64,000 bases of DNA from Paraspadella gotoi (GCA_051294375.1 CM119271.1:10279839-10343838), one strand, 5' to 3'; shown: positions 31,540 through 43,183, counted from the stretch's first letter. Numbers and translations: made by a program. The notes: a model not told the origin generated them from the sequence alone.

Positions 31540-31675
31540 TTTGAAGCACAATATTTAGAAGACTTACGCCTTCATCATAGAATTGAATTCTATGGAAAAA
31601 CAACCTCATCTTTGACAGGATTCGAACCCAGATCCCCACGGCTCGTTAAATCAAGCGATTGAGCTCAGTAATGTA
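31540..31675 (-). mobile_element. tRNA-derived SINE
   Basis: On the minus strand GAGCTCAATCGC (box A-like, 31667-31656) is followed by GGGTTCGAATCC (box B, 31629-31618), the RNA polymerase III promoter of a tRNA. The T-stem and acceptor stem pair badly, so it is not a functional tRNA. Downstream come a palindrome CATAGAATTCAATTCTATG and ATGATGAAGGC, resembling the hammerhead-like tail at 20102. Confidence 0.65.
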
Positions 31676-31955
31676 AAGTTAAAACCAAAAGACTAATTCG
31701 GCGAAGACGCGTCGAATCTCGAAAAGCAACTGTACCCGCAGTTAGCCCAGATTCGGATGTAAAAACCCCTTTGTAATTTGCCCGCTCGTTGCTTCGCCTC
31801 ATCTGCCCGCTCGTTGCTCGCCTTTGCTCGCTCGTTTCTGCGTCCAGAGTTCATCGGACTCTCGCCCCGTCGGCTTTTACTGCATAATTCGCGATGTGTA
31901 GGTGTACGAAATCGTTGGCCAGTTGGGGATTTGGGGAGAAAAGAGAGAGGGAGTA

Positions 31956-31960
<5 letters not shown>
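31676..31960. other. Unassigned; GCTCGTTGC-type repeats
   Basis: GCCCGCTCGTTGCTTCGCCT and relatives repeat at 31780-31840. The minus frame with NERADEAKQRAGK is derived from them. Confidence 0.35.
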
Positions 31961-32033
<73 letters not shown>

Positions 32034-32400
32034 GTGGACCGATGAGATATAGGAAAAGATAAGTGGAGATAATCAAGGGAAAGGAAGGAAAGGAGAAGAG
32101 GAGGAAAGAAAGGGAGAAAGGGAGGAGAAAAGGAAAGGAAAAAGAGAAGGAAAGGAAAAGAAAGAGAGGAAGAGGAGGAAAGGAAGGGAGGAAAGGAAAG
32201 AGAGGGGATAAAAAAGAGGGAAGAAGCTGAGGGGATGGATTCTGGATGTTGAAAGGGAGGAAAATAAGATTTTGAGAAGAAGAAGGAAGAAGAGGAGAAG
32301 GAAAGAAAGGAATAGAAGTGAAGAGAAGAAAGAAAAAAAAGAAAAAGAAAATAAAAGAAAAAGAAAAAGAAAAGAAGAGCGAAAGAGAGGCGAAGCCCAT
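31961..32400. repeat. (GA)n, then polypurine tract
   Basis: GA units at 31961-32031, then GGAAAGGAAGGAAAG-type purines to 32400. Confidence 0.9.
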
Positions 32401-32794
32401 GTGGAAAGAAAACCCAACGCGTCGGCGAGGAAACGAAGGCGTTGGAAGAGCAAAGGCGAAAAACAAGCCACTGTGAGTCGCATCGCACACTTTGCACGGC
32501 ACACTGCTCATAATTGCACACTGACGCTTCATAAAAAAAAAAAATGAAGTCCGTTCGTCGGAGGCGACGAATAAAAAAAAAATAAAAAAAGGGGGCGGGA
32601 TTATTTGACGAGGGTCGATCGAAGAAGAGGATCGACGCCGATGGAGAACAACTTGGATTATCTGGAGGATGTGGGTCAAATGGAGGGCGGGATGGTTGGA
32701 GGGCGGGGTGGTGGAGTGTAGGGAAGTGGGCGGAGGCGTCGACGGGCGAAGTCAGTCTCGTGGAAATCGGGTCGCGCGGGTCGAGACTCGGCGT
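32401..32794. other. Unassigned
   Basis: Contains GCACACT words (32480-32525) and a GGGCGGG-rich patch (32670-32740). No gene supported. Confidence 0.35.
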
Positions 32795-33455
32795 TTGTCG
32801 TCGTCGTCGTCGTCCTCATCAACAATATCCTCGATGTCAGTCTTAATTTCATCATCGTCGACGTCCTCCCTAATTTTTCTCATAATTTTGTCGTCGTCGT
32901 CGTCGTCTCCATCTTACTTCCGTCAGCTTCATCATTATCGTCATCGTCGTCTCATCATTGTCGTCGCTCTCGTCTTCTTCATCGTTGTCATCATCGTTAT
33001 CATCGTCATCGTCGTCATCGTTCTAATCGTTATAATCGTTGTTGTCATCGTTCTCTTCCTCGTCATCATTGTCGTTGTCGTCATAATCGTCCTCAACGAA
33101 GACGAGGACGATGACAATGACGTCATTGTCATCGTCCTCGTCTTCCTGATTGTCGTTGTCATCGTCCTCCTCCTCGTCATCATAGTCGTCGTCATTATTG
33201 TCGTTGTCATCGTCTTCCTCATCATCGTTGTCGTCTTCCTCATCGTCGTTGTCATTGTCTCCTCCCAGTAAACATTGTCGTCATCATCATTGTCGTCATC
33301 CTCATCTTCTTCATCATCATCATCGTTGTCACCATCGTTGTCATCATCGTTATCATCGTCCTCGTCATCATCGTTTTAATCATTGACATCGTCATCATTG
33401 TCGTCGTCGTCTTCCTCATCGTCGTCGACGTCCTCCTCCTCCTCCTCCTCTCTTC
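32795..33455. repeat. GTC/ATC triplet block, 660 bp
   Basis: Long interrupted GTCATCGTC array, open on both strands (V/I or S/T runs). Its length and mixed triplets suggest an old microsatellite. Confidence 0.9.
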
Positions 33456-33957
33456 ATCGGCTCCGAATCAATTTGGTGTCCGAAGGATTTTTTTTTTCCT
33501 TCGACGAAGAAATATTTTGTGTTTCGGTTCAGGTTTGCGTCAGATTAGCGATCGGATTGCGCTGGAGGGGGTGGAGTGGGGGAGAGTGAGAGAGGCACGG
33601 GGGGAAGAGCATGCGCGGGTCACGGCGTCACTTTTGTGAGACGTTAAAGTCGGTCAATCCATCTGTCGGATCCTTCCGTCAGTGATGTATATTTTTTCAC
33701 GCTGGGAAATTCTTTTCGTGAGTTTTTACCCTAGTATCTGTTGCAGTCAACAAGATTTAAAGCAAGGCCAGATATTATCAATATTTTATTTTTAAGTATA
33801 GTTATTTTTTTTATACCCCTTTTCATATTTCGTTCTCCTCTTTTTATATTTCGTTCTCCTCTTTTTCGCTCTGCTTATTTCTGACCCCTAAAAACCTCGG
33901 GGCGGAACAAGAGGCCTTTTGAGGGGCGAAGCCGGAGGCGAAGAAATTTATGGTGAC
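33456..33957. other. Unassigned; NRF1-like GCATGCGCG at 33610
   Basis: A GC-rich patch 33530-33660 carries GCATGCGCG. The remainder is A+T-rich. No gene supported. Confidence 0.3.
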
Positions 33958-34163
33958 NNNNNNNNNNNNNNNNNNNNNNNNNNNNNNNNNNNNNNNNNNN
34001 NNNNNNNNNNNNNNNNNNNNNNNNNNNNNNNNNNNNNNNNNNNNNNNNNNNNNNNNNNNNNNNNNNNNNNNNNNNNNNNNNNNNNNNNNNNNNNNNNNNN
34101 NNNNNNNNNNNNNNNNNNNNNNNNNNNNNNNNNNNNNNNNNNNNNNNNNNNNNNNNNNNNNNN
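33958..34163. other. Assembly gap
   Basis: Run of N followed by (TC)n at 34164-34197. Confidence 0.99.
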
Positions 34164-34199
<36 letters not shown>

Positions 34200-34283
34200 A
34201 GACAGAATCTGTTTATGAAGACTCCGTTTCCGTTCATATTTCTTTCGCTTTTTCTCTCTCCCACCCACTTGCATGGTATCAAA

Positions 34284-34702
34284 NNNNNNNNNNNNNNNNN
34301 NNNNNNNNNNNNNNNNNNNNNNNNNNNNNNNNNNNNNNNNNNNNNNNNNNNNNNNNNNNNNNNNNNNNNNNNNNNNNNNNNNNNNNNNNNNNNNNNNNNN
34401 NNNNNNNNNNNNNNNNNNNNNNNNNNNNNNNNNNNNNNNNNNNNNNNNNNNNNNNNNNNNNNNNNNNNNNNNNNNNNNNNNNNNNNNNNNNNNNNNNNNN
34501 NNNNNNNNNNNNNNNNNNNNNNNNNNNNNNNNNNNNNNNNNNNNNNNNNNNNNNNNNNNNNNNNNNNNNNNNNNNNNNNNNNNNNNNNNNNNNNNNNNNN
34601 NNNNNNNNNNNNNNNNNNNNNNNNNNNNNNNNNNNNNNNNNNNNNNNNNNNNNNNNNNNNNNNNNNNNNNNNNNNNNNNNNNNNNNNNNNNNNNNNNNNN
34701 NN
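34284..34702. other. Assembly gap
   Basis: Run of N. Confidence 0.99.
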
Positions 34703-34860
34703 CGCCGCGGAGCCGCCGCAACCTCGCTGCAGCTCCGCCTCAGAGCCGCCTCGTTGCCGCGGAGCCGGAAGGCATTCACGCGGCGACGTCGATCATCTTT
34801 CTCAGACGCGAAGTCTCTTCAGTCTTCGCTCGTCATCTCCGTCGAATCAATTTCAGTGAC
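34703..34860. repeat. GCCGCGGAGCC-type repeat
   Basis: GCCGCGGAGCCG and CTCCGCCTC words in GC-rich DNA right after the gap (to about 34770), then unassigned sequence with TGACGTCG at 34857. Confidence 0.45.
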
Positions 34861-34872
34861 GTCGCAGCGAAA

Positions 34873-34912
<40 letters not shown>

Positions 34913-34943
34913 GGAATTGGGCATGGGAATTGGGCATGGATAT
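34873..34943. repeat. (CATGGG)n microsatellite
   Basis: Seven hexamers then two GGGAATTGGGCAT units. Confidence 0.95.
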
Positions 34944-35258
34944 GATAAACGTGATTCGACGAGGCACGGCTGTGATAAGAAAGTGGGGCGACGACTGAAC
35001 CCATCGTGGTATTTTAGGGCTCACAACGAAGAAAAAGTATGATAGCTGTATGAGATTTTGAAATGGGCTGGATAAAAATGCGGTTTCGAGCAAAAAACAG
35101 TAGCATTGAAAATGAAAAGAATAAACTTCTTTGAAAATTCGTGTGATATGGTTTCCCAAAAAAAAGGAAGGTTTTCTCCCAGTTGGTGAAATTGCAGGAA
35201 AATCGAACCGTCATTGACCTTGAACCGGCGATTGTACACGGACTTCGAACTGTGATTG

Positions 35259-35459
35259 AACTGTCATTTTAAGACGTCGATTTGGTATTGCACTGAGATT
35301 GGTCTGGTAATGAAAGCAGTCATTGCAACGACAATGTAAATCAAATTGCGCTCAAGTTCAGTTTTAGGAATTGAATTAACATTGTCCCGACATTGACATT
35401 AAGATTAAACTGACTTGGAAATAATATTAAACTGGCATTTAACTAGTATTTAACTGGCA
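35259..35459 (+). repeat. Lead-in of the ACTGGCATTTA satellite, second locus
   Basis: Matches 47094-47325 through AGATTAAACTGACTTGGAAA and enters the first ACTGGCATTTAACT units before hitting a 100-N gap. The same repeated element probably fills the gap. Confidence 0.75.
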
Positions 35460-35559
35460 NNNNNNNNNNNNNNNNNNNNNNNNNNNNNNNNNNNNNNNNN
35501 NNNNNNNNNNNNNNNNNNNNNNNNNNNNNNNNNNNNNNNNNNNNNNNNNNNNNNNNNNN
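35460..35559. other. Assembly gap (100 N)
   Basis: Fixed-size gap, apparently at a satellite array. Confidence 0.99.
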
Positions 35560-36161
35560 TAAAAATTAACAGCCTATTTATTTAAGAAAAAAATATTTTA
35601 CATCCAGAGTCAGAGAAAGGAAGAATTCACATTAGTATTTTCCCATTTTTTGTGCTTTTCACTAGAAAGTGATACAGCATATGATGTTCCGTTTCTAGAG
35701 ATTAATAATATTAATTAAGTGTAAAGGAATAAACTGTTTCACAGAATGTGAAAAAGGCTATGTATAGTATACTATAGTATATGTACTATGTATATTGTAT
35801 ACTGACTATGTATACGACACGATGAGACGCAGAAGACAACACTACCAATATTTAATAATATCTTTAATAATTATTTTTAATTTTATATCAATAATCTTGG
35901 TTCATTTTTCTTTCTTCCGCTCTACTTTCTACAAACACTGGCGCTCGCTCTATCCAACCAACCCTACACAAACTAAACCGATAAACGAGAACAAACAAAT
36001 TACAATCGACTATCAACTGACTGTCATATTGTTTAATGAACCAACCAATCAACCAACCACTTTTTTCCCTTGAAACTGTGAACTAGCACCCCACTTTATC
36101 CAACCCCTCCTCATCTCACCCACCCGACCACCACCAATGCCATCCCTCTCAGCTCCATCAA
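35560..36161. other. Unassigned A+T-rich sequence
   Basis: TATGTATA words at 35760-35815 and AACCAACC words near 35957. No gene supported. Confidence 0.4.
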
Positions 36162-36446
36162 CTAGATTGATGTCTTCTGGGTGGACTTCGTCTCAACCTT
36201 ATTCATTAATTCTCTCGCCGTCGACGTCGTCGTCCTACGCCTCGGCCTTTGATTGGCCGGTTGGCTTCGTCGCATCGACGATTTCATTGGTCGACACGTC
36301 GGGGCGAGAGGAAAAACTTTAACGGCTTCCGCCAATCGGAGATGAAAACGGGTTTGAGAGTACGACGCAGTGACGTGACGCAGAGGGGCGAAGAGGGTTT
36401 CGATTGGCCGTTGAAGGATATTTTTTAGGGTTTCTTCTGGTTCCAT
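36162..36446 (-). CDS. Possible first exon, unknown
   Basis: A 94-codon minus frame starting MEPEETLKNILQRPIETLFA. The N-terminal 50 residues have natural composition; the rest is Arg/Thr/Ser-rich. It overlaps the CCAAT cluster, so it could be promoter DNA. No family is recognised. Confidence 0.2.
   Translation of the reverse strand: MEPEETLKNILQRPIETLFAPLRHVTASYSQTRFHLRLAEAVKVFPLAPTCRPMKSSMRRSQPANQRPRRRTTTSTARELMNKVETKSTQKTSI
36240..36410. promoter_or_regulatory. CCAAT-box cluster with CRE-like site
   Basis: ATTGG at 36252, 36286 and 36402, CCAAT at 36332, and GTGACGTGACG at 36370, in CpG-rich DNA. Typical of an NF-Y/CREB-type animal promoter. Confidence 0.4.
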
Positions 36447-36529
36447 AGTGAGTGGGTGAAGAGGGAAGACAGTGGAGAATTGAGGCAGGGAGACGAGAGA
36501 GATGGTGAATCGTGAAGTTGAAATGAGTT

Positions 36530-36710
36530 AAATGGAAAAAATTAATATAATAAAAATTAAAAAAATTCTTTATATTAATGTAAATGCAAGATATATTAAT
36601 TAATCAAATAATAATATTATAGAAAATAATGTAATTAACGTTGAATAATTATTAATTAATTACCCGTAAATGATCGTGCAGATCCGACATTGCATTGCTC
36701 AACTGTTCTT
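36530..36710. repeat. A+T element with GCAGATCCGAC end, second copy
   Basis: Reverse-orientation relative of 6236-6460: TTAATTAATTACCCG-TAA-GATCGTGCAGATCCGACATTG. The opposite end is too diverged to place. Confidence 0.5.
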
Positions 36711-37104
36711 ATATATGTGTCTGGGGTTTACAATTTTTCTAATAAAAACTGCTACAAATAACGATGGATTTTATTTAAACAAGGTGCGATATAGTAAGTT
36801 AAAAGTTAAACATATCTTTTCATTTTAAGATCTTTGTAATTGCTAATGTTTCTATGAATCAAAATTTTTATTTGATTTCCTTTGCATTATGATGCTACTG
36901 CAATAAGCAAATTAATTCTATATATAAAAAATTAGTATATAAAGTACTATAATCTAATTTTCATAGCCAGTAAATCATATGAAAAAAAAATTAATACAAA
37001 CATACTTAAACAAAAGAACGTTGATTTAAAAACTTTTGATGGGAAGCTATATCTAAATTTAATATTATGTGGACTAATTGTTGATCATTTTTTCTTTAAC
37101 TCGA
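36711..37104. other. Unassigned A+T-rich sequence
   Basis: No gene or repeat supported. Confidence 0.4.
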
Positions 37105-37330
37105 GAGATTATGGGGACTAAAATCCACCAACCGTTCATCAGCGGCATTGGTGCCGGAGCAAGTCATTCGCCTCCCAAACCCAAAGGTCCGGGGTTCTAG
37201 CCGGTGGCCGACTAGCAGTTAAGAGACGGGGCGCTTAACCGACGTGTAACCATGTTTACAGCCTGATCCGCAACTAGGACTGCTCATATTGGAATGGATA
37301 ATTTTATATTGTTGTTACCAATTTCATAAA
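37105..37330 (+). mobile_element. tRNA-derived SINE with shared 3' tail
   Basis: TGGTGCCGGAGCAAG (box A-like, 37149) precedes GGGGTTCTAGCC (box B-like, 37190). The 3' part GGAATGGATAATTTTATATT and TACCAATTTCATAA is the same tail as in the TTGAAAGCTTGCAGGG repeats. Pol III promoter decay suggests an old insertion. Confidence 0.6.
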
Positions 37331-37389
37331 ATCAGCATCCTTGTATTTTGATCTAGTGCGAGTACATTAGTTATTCCGATCTAATACTT

Positions 37390-37450
37390 GAAAGGAGTGG
37401 TCTTTTCATACAATGAAACATCTCTTTGAAATTTTACCATTACCACTTAT
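37390..37450 (+). mobile_element. Head of the TTGAAAGCTTGCAGGG repeat
   Basis: GTCTTTTCATACAATGAAAC to TACCACTTATTAGATAG matches 25502-25560. It follows a tail copy, so the order is tail then head, as in a tandem or two adjacent insertions. Confidence 0.6.
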
Positions 37451-39064
37451 TAGATAGTCGCTCCGCGCTGTAAAAAAAACTCCGAAAGAACGAAGCGGTT
37501 TCTGGATAATTTTTCCTAGCAATTTTGCACCAGTAGCCAGCTAAATATTACAAAACCATGGATGATTTCGGAAACTGCAGTTTTGGGCAACCAACGCCGC
37601 CGGAACAAAGAAAATCCATAAAGTCTGACAAAAAAATACTGAAATAAACATGACGCTTGGTCTGATTTCTTTTTAAATTTTTAATTTGCGGTATTACTGT
37701 ATAAGTAATTTTTTTCTCAAATTTGTTTCATTTTTGTTTCTTACGTTTTGCCCAAACATGCCCTTTAAATTATAAAAATAAAATAGCTAATGAACTACAA
37801 TGTCTAGTCATTCGTTGCGACAAGGAAAATCATATGATATCAAGTATCAATACGGAGCCTTGAAATAACTTATTTCTTTGCAATTTACCCCTTTATTGAT
37901 AAAGCCTTGTATTATAATAAAAAATAAAAACAACAATTTTACCATACAGCTACATGCTTGCGTTTATTAAAGATTTTATGCTTTTTAAATAAAAAAATAT
38001 CTATATTAATATAGCAGATAGAGGCTCACCCTATCACCAGAACTCTCTCTCCCCCGGGCCTTTCTCTTCCCCCTCTCAACGCTCCTCTCCCCTCTCGTCC
38101 CCTCCTCTTCATCCCCGAGTCACGGATAGAGTCTTAGGAACGGACTTTACCTCCCCTCTCACTTCTCCTCTCGGTCTCGGAGGTCTGCCGAACCTACCTC
38201 TCCCTTCTCCCTTTATGATACCCCTTGTTCTCTTTTGTAGCCCTATTTTAACCAATTACCAATATATTCCTATACCCTTCTTACCTCTTTTCCTGAGAGA
38301 GACTATTTAGAACCTACTTTAGCTAAGATACCCATCTTCCAGTATAGTACATGGGCATTATGCAAAGTTTTAATTTGCACCTGAAATGACAAAAATTAAA
38401 AATCTGATAATTGCCTTTAGCCGCTATGCTCAGTAGTTTTAAATCAGCCGGAACAAGTAGAACTCCTAAATTCATATTTTAAATCATTGTGTTTTAAGTT
38501 CCTTCATGAATTTGTTAATTTTTTTTGTTTTCAACAAAATGATTCATTCATTATTCTTAAATTATATAACATTTGACTGGTATAGAAAATTTGTTATTAT
38601 CAGGAAACAATAATCAATCTTTTCTCTTTCAGAACTATATTATTATTTTTTTGTAAATACAGCCAAGTGTGCTTATTAATTTCAAAAGTGTTATACTTTA
38701 TTGACTAAGATCCGATCCAATTTTTAAAAAATCCGTGGAAATATTGAGAAAAATTATATGGAAAGATGCCCCATAATTATGGCTTTATATGATACAGTTG
38801 CTCAGGCGTTCTACTTCTTGTTTGTTCAAAAGAATATCAAAGAAAATCAATTTTTTATTACAATGAAGTCACTCGGCAAAGCTAAAATTTAAGTGGAACC
38901 AAAAGAAGATTAACGAACGCAGATTGTTTTAAAATTGCATGGAAATGACCATTTTTTGTTGATATATTTTTCAACGCGTCGGTCGATTGATTTGAAAGTT
39001 ACATCAAACAATATGACATCATTTCCTATCAGTAAATGTAAAAATTTTAAAATAACATTATAAC
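37451..39064. other. Unassigned; one CT-rich patch
   Basis: A+T-rich throughout except 38040-38215, a C/T-rich stretch. No frame of note in 1.6 kb. Confidence 0.45.
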
Positions 39065-39295
39065 GACAAGATAATCTAATCTAACTTCATTGATAGGAAG
39101 CCAGTTCACTGGGAGTGAATTAACAAGTCTGTGAGAGAGGCTTGATTGAAAGCTGCAGAAACCGTGTATTGTTATTATCTTGAAGTTGAGAAGGCTTAAA
39201 CCACCAAAGCCTGTCCAATATCAGGGACAAATAGCTTATTATTAAATGGATGGATAACTTTTATATGGCTGTACCAATTTCAATAAACAATAATT
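39065..39295 (+). mobile_element. Interspersed repeat (TTGAAAGCTTGCAGGG family)
   Basis: Near full copy of 25530-25765: TTCATTGATAGGAAGCCAG, GGGAGTGAATTAACAAG, TTGAAAGCTGCAGAAACC, CCACCAAAGCCTGTCCAAT and the GGATAACTTTTATATGG tail. Confidence 0.8.
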
Positions 39296-40232
39296 ACTGT
39301 CCTTCAATATAAATAAAAAATATACATTCTTACAACTTCAATAAAAAAATGTAAATATTTTCTAATCTGTAATCGGTTAGTAGTCATTTTGTCTTTTATA
39401 AATGTAACATATATATTTTTTGTTCTTGTTTTTCGTTTAATACTATATTTGGTAAAACATATCAAAAAAATATAAGAGCTCATATTTTTACTACTGGGAA
39501 TGCACATTATACCGCTTGTAGTTTCACGGGCCCCTGATTTGAGTTATTTTTACTTTTTAGAATTATCCAATAATTTTCTGTTAGTTTATTAATTCCAACT
39601 GAAATAAACAATAATTACATTAGTTTTTTGTCTTTTTTACAATTTTAAAGTACAAATTATGATGATACTTTAATTTTTTTTCTTGAGCCCTAAAAAACGA
39701 GCATATACCTCAAAAAATTATTTTTTTAAATTTTGCTGAAAATGTTATTTCTTTTTTTTTTAAGCATAATTTTAAATTTAAAACATTTAATTCAGAATAA
39801 CTCAAAGAACTTTTGGTTTGTTTTGACAATGTAAAGTTTTATTTATAGTAAACAGTAATACGGACATGATTTACAACTAAAGTCATATTCTTCATCAGGT
39901 AAATTTAAAAAAAATGGACATGGTTTGAGAAAATAAACAGGAGAGAGAGTTAATAAGAGAAGGAATTAATTTCTTTTCAAACCATGTCTCCGCAAAATTA
40001 TATTGGAATTAATTTCATCATGCGATTCTGGACTTCTATTTATTGACTTTTTATATTTGGTTTTCTTACATTAGTTTACTTTTTATACTCCTTTACTTTT
40101 TTGAATTTATACATCTCCGTCGTCTCCATATTCTTGCTATTTGATTTCATGATTGTACTATTTGTTTTTATAGTGATTACTTTATTAATTGTAGTAGTAT
40201 TGATTAACTTCTGTTTGAATTTAGAATTTGCT
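39296..40232. other. Unassigned A+T-rich sequence
   Basis: Holds the hammerhead-like remnant at 39863-39898 and nothing else recognisable. Confidence 0.4.
39863..39898 (-). ncRNA. Degenerate hammerhead-like tail
   Basis: On the minus strand CTGATGAAGA, a 16-base spacer, then TAAATCATGTCCG. The CATGTCCG end matches 58878-58885; the GAAA core is lost. A decayed relative of the motif at 20102. Confidence 0.35.
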
Positions 40233-40445
40233 CTAACATGACTGTCTCTCTGTAGTCACGCCTCCGACCCCGACGATCGCGAATCTCGTCGAACCAAAAT
40301 CGAGGCGTCTCTTTTCTTCACTCTCCAACGCCGTATTCGTCTCGCTCACACGACGCCGCTTCCGACGCCGGTTATAACTTTCCGGCGTTTTCAGTGAATT
40401 CCGTCGTATTACCTCCTCGCTATCTTGTTCCATTATTACACGCAC
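40233..40445 (-). CDS. Possible N-terminal exon, basic protein
   Basis: A 70-codon minus frame. From the second Met it reads MEQDSEEVIRRNSLKTPESY, then RRRKRRRV, a nuclear-localisation-like patch, and an E/K-rich stretch. It lies in CpG-rich DNA within A+T-rich surroundings. No splice donor is decisive and no family is recognised. Confidence 0.28.
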   Translation of the reverse strand: MRVIMEQDSEEVIRRNSLKTPESYNRRRKRRRVSETNTALESEEKRRLDFGSTRFAIVGVGGVTTERQSC

Positions 40446-40650
40446 CGTCGCCTCTTCTGGACTTGGGGGGCGCGCTCATTCTCCCGCCTCGACGATCGGG
40501 CTCGCCTCCTTGCGCCGCCCCCGACACGACCCGCCTTCCCCAAGACGACTATCATACGAACTACGCTAAAGCTTCGCCGCACCAACATATTTTTACAAAA
40601 AGTTCTTATTTTTCTTCTGACAATCCGAATCTGTTATTACAATTTTTTTA
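40446..40650. other. CpG-rich flank
   Basis: Rest of the CpG-rich island (40250-40570) upstream of the minus-strand frame. It may be its promoter. Confidence 0.25.
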
Positions 40651-41726
40651 AAAATTATTTTACAAATTTATGCAATTAATACAAAAATAATACAATTTTT
40701 TAACAGCAAATTTCTTACACGGAGCAGCATAAAAATTGACTTAACTCCTATAATCTTTTTATCACTCCACCTTTGTACAAGAGCAGATACTTTTTTGTGA
40801 TAAAACGTTAATTTTTTTAAAGTAATAAATGGTTAAGTTAAGTTATTTTAGTTCTGACAAGTTTGCTATTTTTACTAATGTTACTTTGATAGCATTTTTG
40901 TAAGGAATAATATTTCTCCAATATAAATTTGGATTGAGGTCGCCGTGCCTCTCTGAGGTTGTGAATTGCCCCCACACTTAGTGGCCCACTGCCCAGTGTT
41001 CGTGAGATTTTCCCGTCAGTTGTTTGCTTTCCGGAACTTCAGATCTGGGTAGCGTGTTTAACCAGCCCGTCACTCTTTACAAAGACCGTACTGACATCAT
41101 ATACCTTTAATGTTCATGTTCCTTTTTTCTGTCATCTATAAGTAGTCCAACGAGTGGTGTTCTGTTTAGACAGGACAATGAAAAACTGAACCATATATGC
41201 CCCTTCTAATATTTTAGTTTACATCGTTTTAAACTATATTTACTTTATAATGTATTAGCTGACGGTCGTGAAAACTTTCGAATGGCCTTAATTGCATCAA
41301 ACTTCAGACAATAACATTTATCTGATTATTTTGATTTCTCAAGGATACTTTTATTTATATTATTTTACTTATTATTATTATATTACATAGCGCGATAAAT
41401 AAAATAATAAAATATTTGACTGTTCCTTTCTTCTCTCTTATTTTATTAATCGCGCGCTCGATCTCACTCGATAATAAAAGAACGGCGTCGACGTTTTAAA
41501 TAAAAAAACTAGGATCCGAATTCTAAGAGTTTCTAACGGTATCCAGATTCGCGAAAATCTTGAATGGAAAAGTCTTCCGTCAAGGGGCAAATTTCGAATG
41601 TTTTTTAGATTTTTCCTAACGCGTGTCCAATTTTACATGAAACTGATATTTACAATATTCCCGTTATTCTAGTCGGAGGTATAAAAATATATTAAAATCA
41701 TCTGGTGCTGCGGGACATTTTTCCTA
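40651..41726. other. Unassigned A+T-rich sequence
   Basis: A GC-balanced patch at 40930-41090 (GTGGCCCACTGCCCAGTG) is unidentified. No gene supported. Confidence 0.4.
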
Positions 41727-42239
41727 CTGTTGTACTTGAGCCGAGTTGGCTCTCTCCATCTAGGTAAAACTATATACCTTTTTTGAATAGAATGACCAGT
41801 GGTTTTAATCATAATTTATCTATTAAAACAACATCACCACAAGCATAGACAATTAGTATGTACTTCTTCTTCGTGGTTTTCCGTCAAGCCTTTATGGCTT
41901 TCTCTCCCGTTTCTGTGAGAAATAGATGAAACTCAATAAGGAAATTGTATTTAATTCCTTTTGTTTTCTTACCCTGGTGTTTTTTCTTCTCTGCCATTGT
42001 GTTCCGATGAATGTATTTATTATACTGTTAAACATTAAAAAAATAAAAAAAAATAAATTAAAAAAAAATAAAAAAGTTAAAAGGTCTGATAGGCCTTCGA
42101 ATAAAAGTAAGGAAGTTTCCTAGCATTGTTTTTCTAATTTGTAAATCAAACACCATATGGAAATATTTTTAGTTTTCCTGAATGTATGAGAGGAAAAAAT
42201 CAGGAAAAAGCAACAGCTCGATTTTTACGCCATCACCTT

Positions 42240-42334
42240 ATGGAACCTAAGGAGAATATCAGGACAGAGACGCGTCACGACGAGACCAAAATAGCAACGA
42301 CTCGTAAAAAAAGAGCAAGTTATCTTCGTCGAAG
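42240..42334 (+). CDS. Possible first coding exon with GTGAGT donor
   Basis: MEPKENIRTETRHDETKIAT plus a basic end, 31 codons and two bases, followed by a perfect donor GAAG|GTGAGT (phase 2). It lies just inside the left inverted arm. The next plus-strand acceptor with coding support (44086) needs phase 1, so they join only if there is an indel. Unknown family. Confidence 0.25.
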
Positions 42335-42659
42335 GTGAGTTTTCCTCAGCCAAACCCTCGGAGAGATCACAGCCGCGGTCGTATTCGACCTCTCGACGGT
42401 TGTAAAGGGAATGTTTATGGAGTGAGCCTGTGTAAGGGGATGTCACGACTCACGAGGGCTGTTTGAAGTTTGGATTCATAGAAGCGAAAAAAGCGCCAAT
42501 GTTGGTTGCAGGGTTTTTGCTAAATTTTCGGCTACGAACGCTAACAAAACGACATTCTCCAAGAAGCGTACCAATGTCGGGTTTATGTTTTTAGCATGGG
42601 ACTTTCAAACTAGTTTAATACATATATAAATAATAAATAAATAATAACCCTCTCTAAAT

Positions 42660-42840
42660 CGGCCGCGTCGTGGTGCGACCGGTTGGAGGATGTTTCGCCC
42701 GGGAAGATTTACGGTTTCGGGTCGGCGGCGGCAGCGGCGGCGACATCGTCACGTGACGCGATCGGGATCCGGAAGAAGGATGACGTCGAGAGACGAGATC
42801 AGTGACGCGACGGGAAAAAATGACGCGAAACGAAAATTGA
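42660..42840. promoter_or_regulatory. CpG-rich promoter-like patch
   Basis: GTCACGTGAC E-box (42748-42757), CCGGAAG ETS site (42768) and TGACGTC CRE half (42781) lie within 40 bases. It could drive the plus-strand CPxP gene. Confidence 0.35.
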
Positions 42841-43183
42841 GACAAAACGATTTGTTATTTTATTTTTATCATCGAACGACGAGGCTTCGATCGTTGGACG
42901 GAAAAAGCGAAACTCGTCGTCAATGTCTCTAACTTGCTCTCGCGCTCTCCTTTCTTCGCTCTACCTCTCTCGTTCCTTTCTTCCTCTACTCTCGCTCTTC
43001 CTTCTTCGCTCTACCTCACTTACTCTTCTTTCTCACTTACCTCTCTCGCTCTTCCTCTCTTCGCTCTACCTCTCTGGCTCTACCTTTCTTTGCTCTCTGG
43101 CTATTACTTCTACTCTTCTCTTCTTCCTTGGATCTACCGCTTGCTCGATCTACTTTTTCTCTATTATCTTTTTTCTACTTCTG

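Noticed and set aside
31618-31667. tRNA gene on the minus strand
   Set aside because: A and B boxes are present, but the T-stem and acceptor stem do not pair and a repeat tail follows, so a SINE fits better.
31693-32679. A 328-codon minus-strand frame
   Set aside because: Mostly (CT)n and polypyrimidine translation (S/L/F/P runs); only the first and last 50 codons are non-repetitive and neither is recognised.
32795-33455. Valine/isoleucine-rich membrane protein
   Set aside because: The frame is a GTC/ATC triplet array open on both strands; no start context or conserved residues.
36411-36446. AATATCCTT as the U12 donor partner of the Cav3 AT-AC intron
   Set aside because: The preceding frame (MEPEETLK) would join the S1 exon in the wrong phase and does not end in CC. 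It is also 34 kb away.
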